DNA of 64,000 nucleotides from the NCBI RefSeq assembly GCF_000615905.1, contig NZ_BAMN01000001.1, positions 62,001 through 126,000 of the forward strand, written 5' to 3'. This DNA is from Companilactobacillus nodensis DSM 19682 = JCM 14932 = NBRC 107160. Lineage in GTDB: Bacteria > Bacillota > Bacilli > Lactobacillales > Lactobacillaceae. A program made the position numbers and the translations under genes. Positions 61,912 to 64,000 of the stretch are shown here, in pieces. Position 1 is the stretch's first letter. Each line of letters starts with the position of its first letter. The notes beneath the pieces are model-generated. The model ran no database searches and was not told where the DNA came from. It saw nothing but the letters and a program-made list of their open reading frames with translations.

Positions 61912-62943
61912 CTATTCTACGACCTGTACCCAGCCTTCAGGTGCTTCAACGGTACCAAACTGGATTCCTGTCAATTCGTCGTATAATTTCTTAGTAACAG
62001 GTCCAACTTCAGTTTCGCTGTAGAAGACGTGTAGATTGCCATTGTGTTCTAGGCCACCGATAGGAGAGATGACAGCGGCTGTACCACAAGCTCCGGCTTC
62101 TTTGAATCTGTCTAGTTGATCGATGTAGACGTCGCCTTCTTCAGTGCCAAGACCTAGACGATGTTCAGCTAGCCATAGTAGTGAATACTTGGTGATTGAT
62201 GGAAGGATAGATGGTGATTTAGGTGTTGCAAAGACATTATCCTTAGTGATACCAAAGAAGTTAGCAGATCCAACTTCTTCGATCTTCTTATGATTGACTG
62301 GGTCAAGGTAAACACAGTCGGCAAATCCATCTTTATGAGCATTTTCGCCGGGCAATAGAGATGCAGCGTAATTACCACCAACTTTAGATTGACCAGTACC
62401 CTTGTGTGCAGCACGGTCATATTGTGATGTCGTGAAGTTGACTGGTGTCATTCCACCCTTGAAGTAACTACCGACAGGCATTGCGAAGACTGTAAAAGTA
62501 TATTCTGGAGCGGCATGAACACCGATCGTAGCACCTGATCCAATTAGTAGAGGACGGATGTATAATGTGCCACCAGTACCATATGGTGGAACGAAGTCTG
62601 CGTTAGCTTTGACAACTTGTTTGACAGCATCGACAAACTTGTCTTCGGGGAATACTGGCATAAGTAGTCTTTCAGCTGAATTCTTTAAACGTGCTGCGTT
62701 ACGGTCGGGTCTGAATAATTGAATCTTATTGTCGGGGGTACGGTAGGCTTTCATTCCTTCGAATGCACCTTGACCATAATGAAGTACAACGGCTGCTTCG
62801 TTTAGTGGAAGAGTGCTGTTTTCAGTAAGACCGCCGTCTTGCCAAGCACCATCTTTCCAATGGGCCGTATATCGATAAGGTAAGTCCATATATTCGAATC
62901 CTAAGTTATTCCAATCTAGTTTTGATGCATCTGCTTTTGCCAT
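61912..62943 (-). CDS. ilvE: Branched-chain amino acid aminotransferase
   Basis: 343 residues, a PLP fold-type IV enzyme. It moves the amino group between Leu/Ile/Val and 2-oxoglutarate. The PLP Lys is in SKVGGNYAAS (about 200). Also HYGQGAFEGMKAYR, IRPLLIGSG, EEVGSANFFGI and CGTAAVISPIG, typical of the larger (type II) BCAT. A GGAGAG site precedes the ATG. It is followed by two tandem structured repeats and the hydroxyisocaproate dehydrogenase on the same strand, a likely leucine-catabolism pair. Confidence 0.95.
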   Translation of the reverse strand: MAKADASKLDWNNLGFEYMDLPYRYTAHWKDGAWQDGGLTENSTLPLNEAAVVLHYGQGAFEGMKAYRTPDNKIQLFRPDRNAARLKNSAERLLMPVFPEDKFVDAVKQVVKANADFVPPYGTGGTLYIRPLLIGSGATIGVHAAPEYTFTVFAMPVGSYFKGGMTPVNFTTSQYDRAAHKGTGQSKVGGNYAASLLPGENAHKDGFADCVYLDPVNHKKIEEVGSANFFGITKDNVFATPKSPSILPSITKYSLLWLAEHRLGLGTEEGDVYIDQLDRFKEAGACGTAAVISPIGGLEHNGNLHVFYSETEVGPVTKKLYDELTGIQFGTVEAPEGWVQVVE

Positions 62944-63107
62944 AAAAATCTCTCCTTTATTAAAAAAATAAATTTTAAGTTAATTTGTATGATAGTGCTT
63001 GTACCAACGGTAAGTCAACCGTATCTAAGAAAAAGATTAAAATTTCATTGACAATTATTATAATTTGTCTAATAATTGCTGTTAATCAATAAATGGAGGC
63101 GCACACT

Positions 63108-64000
63108 ATGAAATATGCAGTTTTGGGAGCAGGAGCAATGGGCCTGCGATATGGAATTTTACTACAGCAGGCTGGTTTTCCAGTGGATTTCGTTGAAATC
63201 TGGGATGATCAGATCGAAAAGATTAAAGAACAGAACGGAGTTTATGTATCAAGAGATGGTAAAGATAAACATCTAGTGCCCGTCAACATTTATTCTCCAG
63301 AAAATTACGAAGGTGATCCTGATGTTTGGATCGTCTTCACTAAACAGATGCAATTAGAAGATGCTTTGAAACGTACAGCAGGTAGTTTCAAAGACCATCA
63401 ATATGTCGTTTCTCCTATGAATGGTATGGGACATATTGAAAAAATTAATAAATATTTCAAACCCAAAAAAGTAATTGGTGGAACAGCTTTGATCGGTACT
63501 GTTTTGAATGGAGCCGGGGATGTTGATTTTATCGGTGCATCTGGTGCCGGAAGTATGCACATGGCCAATCAGACTGAGAGTCCAGATGATACAACTCATC
63601 AAATTGTTGAAGAATTTACCAAAGCTAATTTGAATCCTACTTTGACAACGAACTTCTTAGGAACATTGATGGCCAAAGTTATTTTTAATTCAGTTATCAA
63701 CACACTATGTACTATGTTTGAGATTCAAATGGGCGAATATATCCAAGGACCAACTGCCGAGAAACTAGGACGACAACTTATCAATGAAGCATTTGATGTA
63801 TGTGAACGTGCTGGAATCAAACTGTTGAATACACGTGAGGAAGAATGGGAGATAATCAGACACGTAAGTACTGATACTAATCCATTACATTTCCCATCAA
63901 TGTATCAAGATATGTCAAAAGGTCGTCCGACTGAAGTTGACTATATCAACGGTTATATTTATGAGTTAGGCTTGAAGTATCATTACGAAGCAACTACACA
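63108..64000 (+). CDS. panE: Ketopantoate reductase (ApbA/PanE family), 3' end outside window
   Basis: 297 codons present, open at the window end. It begins KYAVLGAGAMGLRYGILL, the GxGxxG nucleotide-binding start of 2-dehydropantoate 2-reductases. The catalytic Lys is in TLMAKVIFNSVINTLC, with the following Asn, and a Glu-containing helix region follows (GRPTEVDYINGYI). It reduces ketopantoate to pantoate for CoA synthesis; in lactic acid bacteria this family also includes D-2-hydroxy-acid dehydrogenases acting on branched keto acids, a role that would fit next to ilvE. A TGGAGG site lies before the ATG. Confidence 0.9.
   Translation, partial: MKYAVLGAGAMGLRYGILLQQAGFPVDFVEIWDDQIEKIKEQNGVYVSRDGKDKHLVPVNIYSPENYEGDPDVWIVFTKQMQLEDALKRTAGSFKDHQYVVSPMNGMGHIEKINKYFKPKKVIGGTALIGTVLNGAGDVDFIGASGAGSMHMANQTESPDDTTHQIVEEFTKANLNPTLTTNFLGTLMAKVIFNSVINTLCTMFEIQMGEYIQGPTAEKLGRQLINEAFDVCERAGIKLLNTREEEWEIIRHVSTDTNPLHFPSMYQDMSKGRPTEVDYINGYIYELGLKYHYEATT

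Noticed and set aside
1-64000. CRISPR array, prophage, insertion sequence or replication origin
   Set aside because: No regularly spaced identical repeats, no phage structural or integrase genes, no transposase, and no DnaA-box cluster were seen.

Overview
The window looks like chromosome from a low-GC Lactobacillaceae, most plausibly the Companilactobacillus (alimentarius/farciminis) group. This is inferred from family content, not from a database match. Supporting features are a complete upper mevalonate operon, H2O-forming NADH oxidases, an L-2-hydroxyisocaproate-type dehydrogenase, a single-gene Crp/Fnr regulator, a WxL-like surface protein, nucleoside 2-deoxyribosyltransferase, GH65 maltose phosphorylase and many TTG starts. 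There is one tRNA (Arg-CCU). I see no rRNA, CRISPR array, prophage or intact insertion sequence.

Layout. 0-8 kb: an XRE regulator, a LytTR response regulator, a DUF915 hydrolase, an orphan PTS EIIC, an APC permease, a Gfo/Idh/MocA oxidoreductase, a DEAD-box helicase and tRNA-Arg. 8-15 kb: membrane proteins, a WxL-like secreted protein, HicAB with a palindrome inside its promoter, a thioesterase and a DUF3290/DUF421 pair. 15-19 kb: Crp/Fnr divergent from a metal-ligand-rich protein, then a 52-residue membrane peptide and a multicopper oxidase. 19-32 kb: a cyclic-di-GMP exopolysaccharide module (two GGDEF proteins, a PilZ-bearing cellulose-synthase-like enzyme with two partner membrane proteins, and an EAL protein) interleaved with NADH oxidase and a Mn2+-riboswitch-controlled P-type ATPase. 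33-42 kb: second NADH oxidase, SufT-like protein, aldolase, UDP-GlcNAc 2-epimerase, GtrA protein, flavodoxin, methionine aminopeptidase, YihY and GalU. 42-46 kb: mvaC-mvaA-mvaS, then a candidate structured RNA of about 380 nt. 46-52 kb: maltose phosphorylase, 3D-domain wall protein, ndt and regulators. 52-58 kb: a sulfur block (YeeE/YedE, CoA-disulfide reductase-rhodanese, sulfonate-type ABC transporter). 58-61 kb: a CopY-box-controlled copper operon. 61-64 kb: hydroxyisocaproate dehydrogenase, BCAA aminotransferase and a ketopantoate reductase cut by the window end.

Three observations stand out. (1) Seven full copies and one partial copy of a ~120-nt hairpin repeat each lie just downstream of a gene, in that gene's orientation, with compensatory base changes in an internal helix. 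(2) Two unannotated structured RNAs are likely: one at 45844-46227 with its own promoter, a 17-bp closing helix and a terminator, and one on the minus strand at 34843-35058. (3) Eight genes carry a 1-2 nt frameshift and one a Trp-to-stop change. Because mvaS, expected to be essential, is among them, many of these are probably sequence errors; each is annotated over its full restored span.
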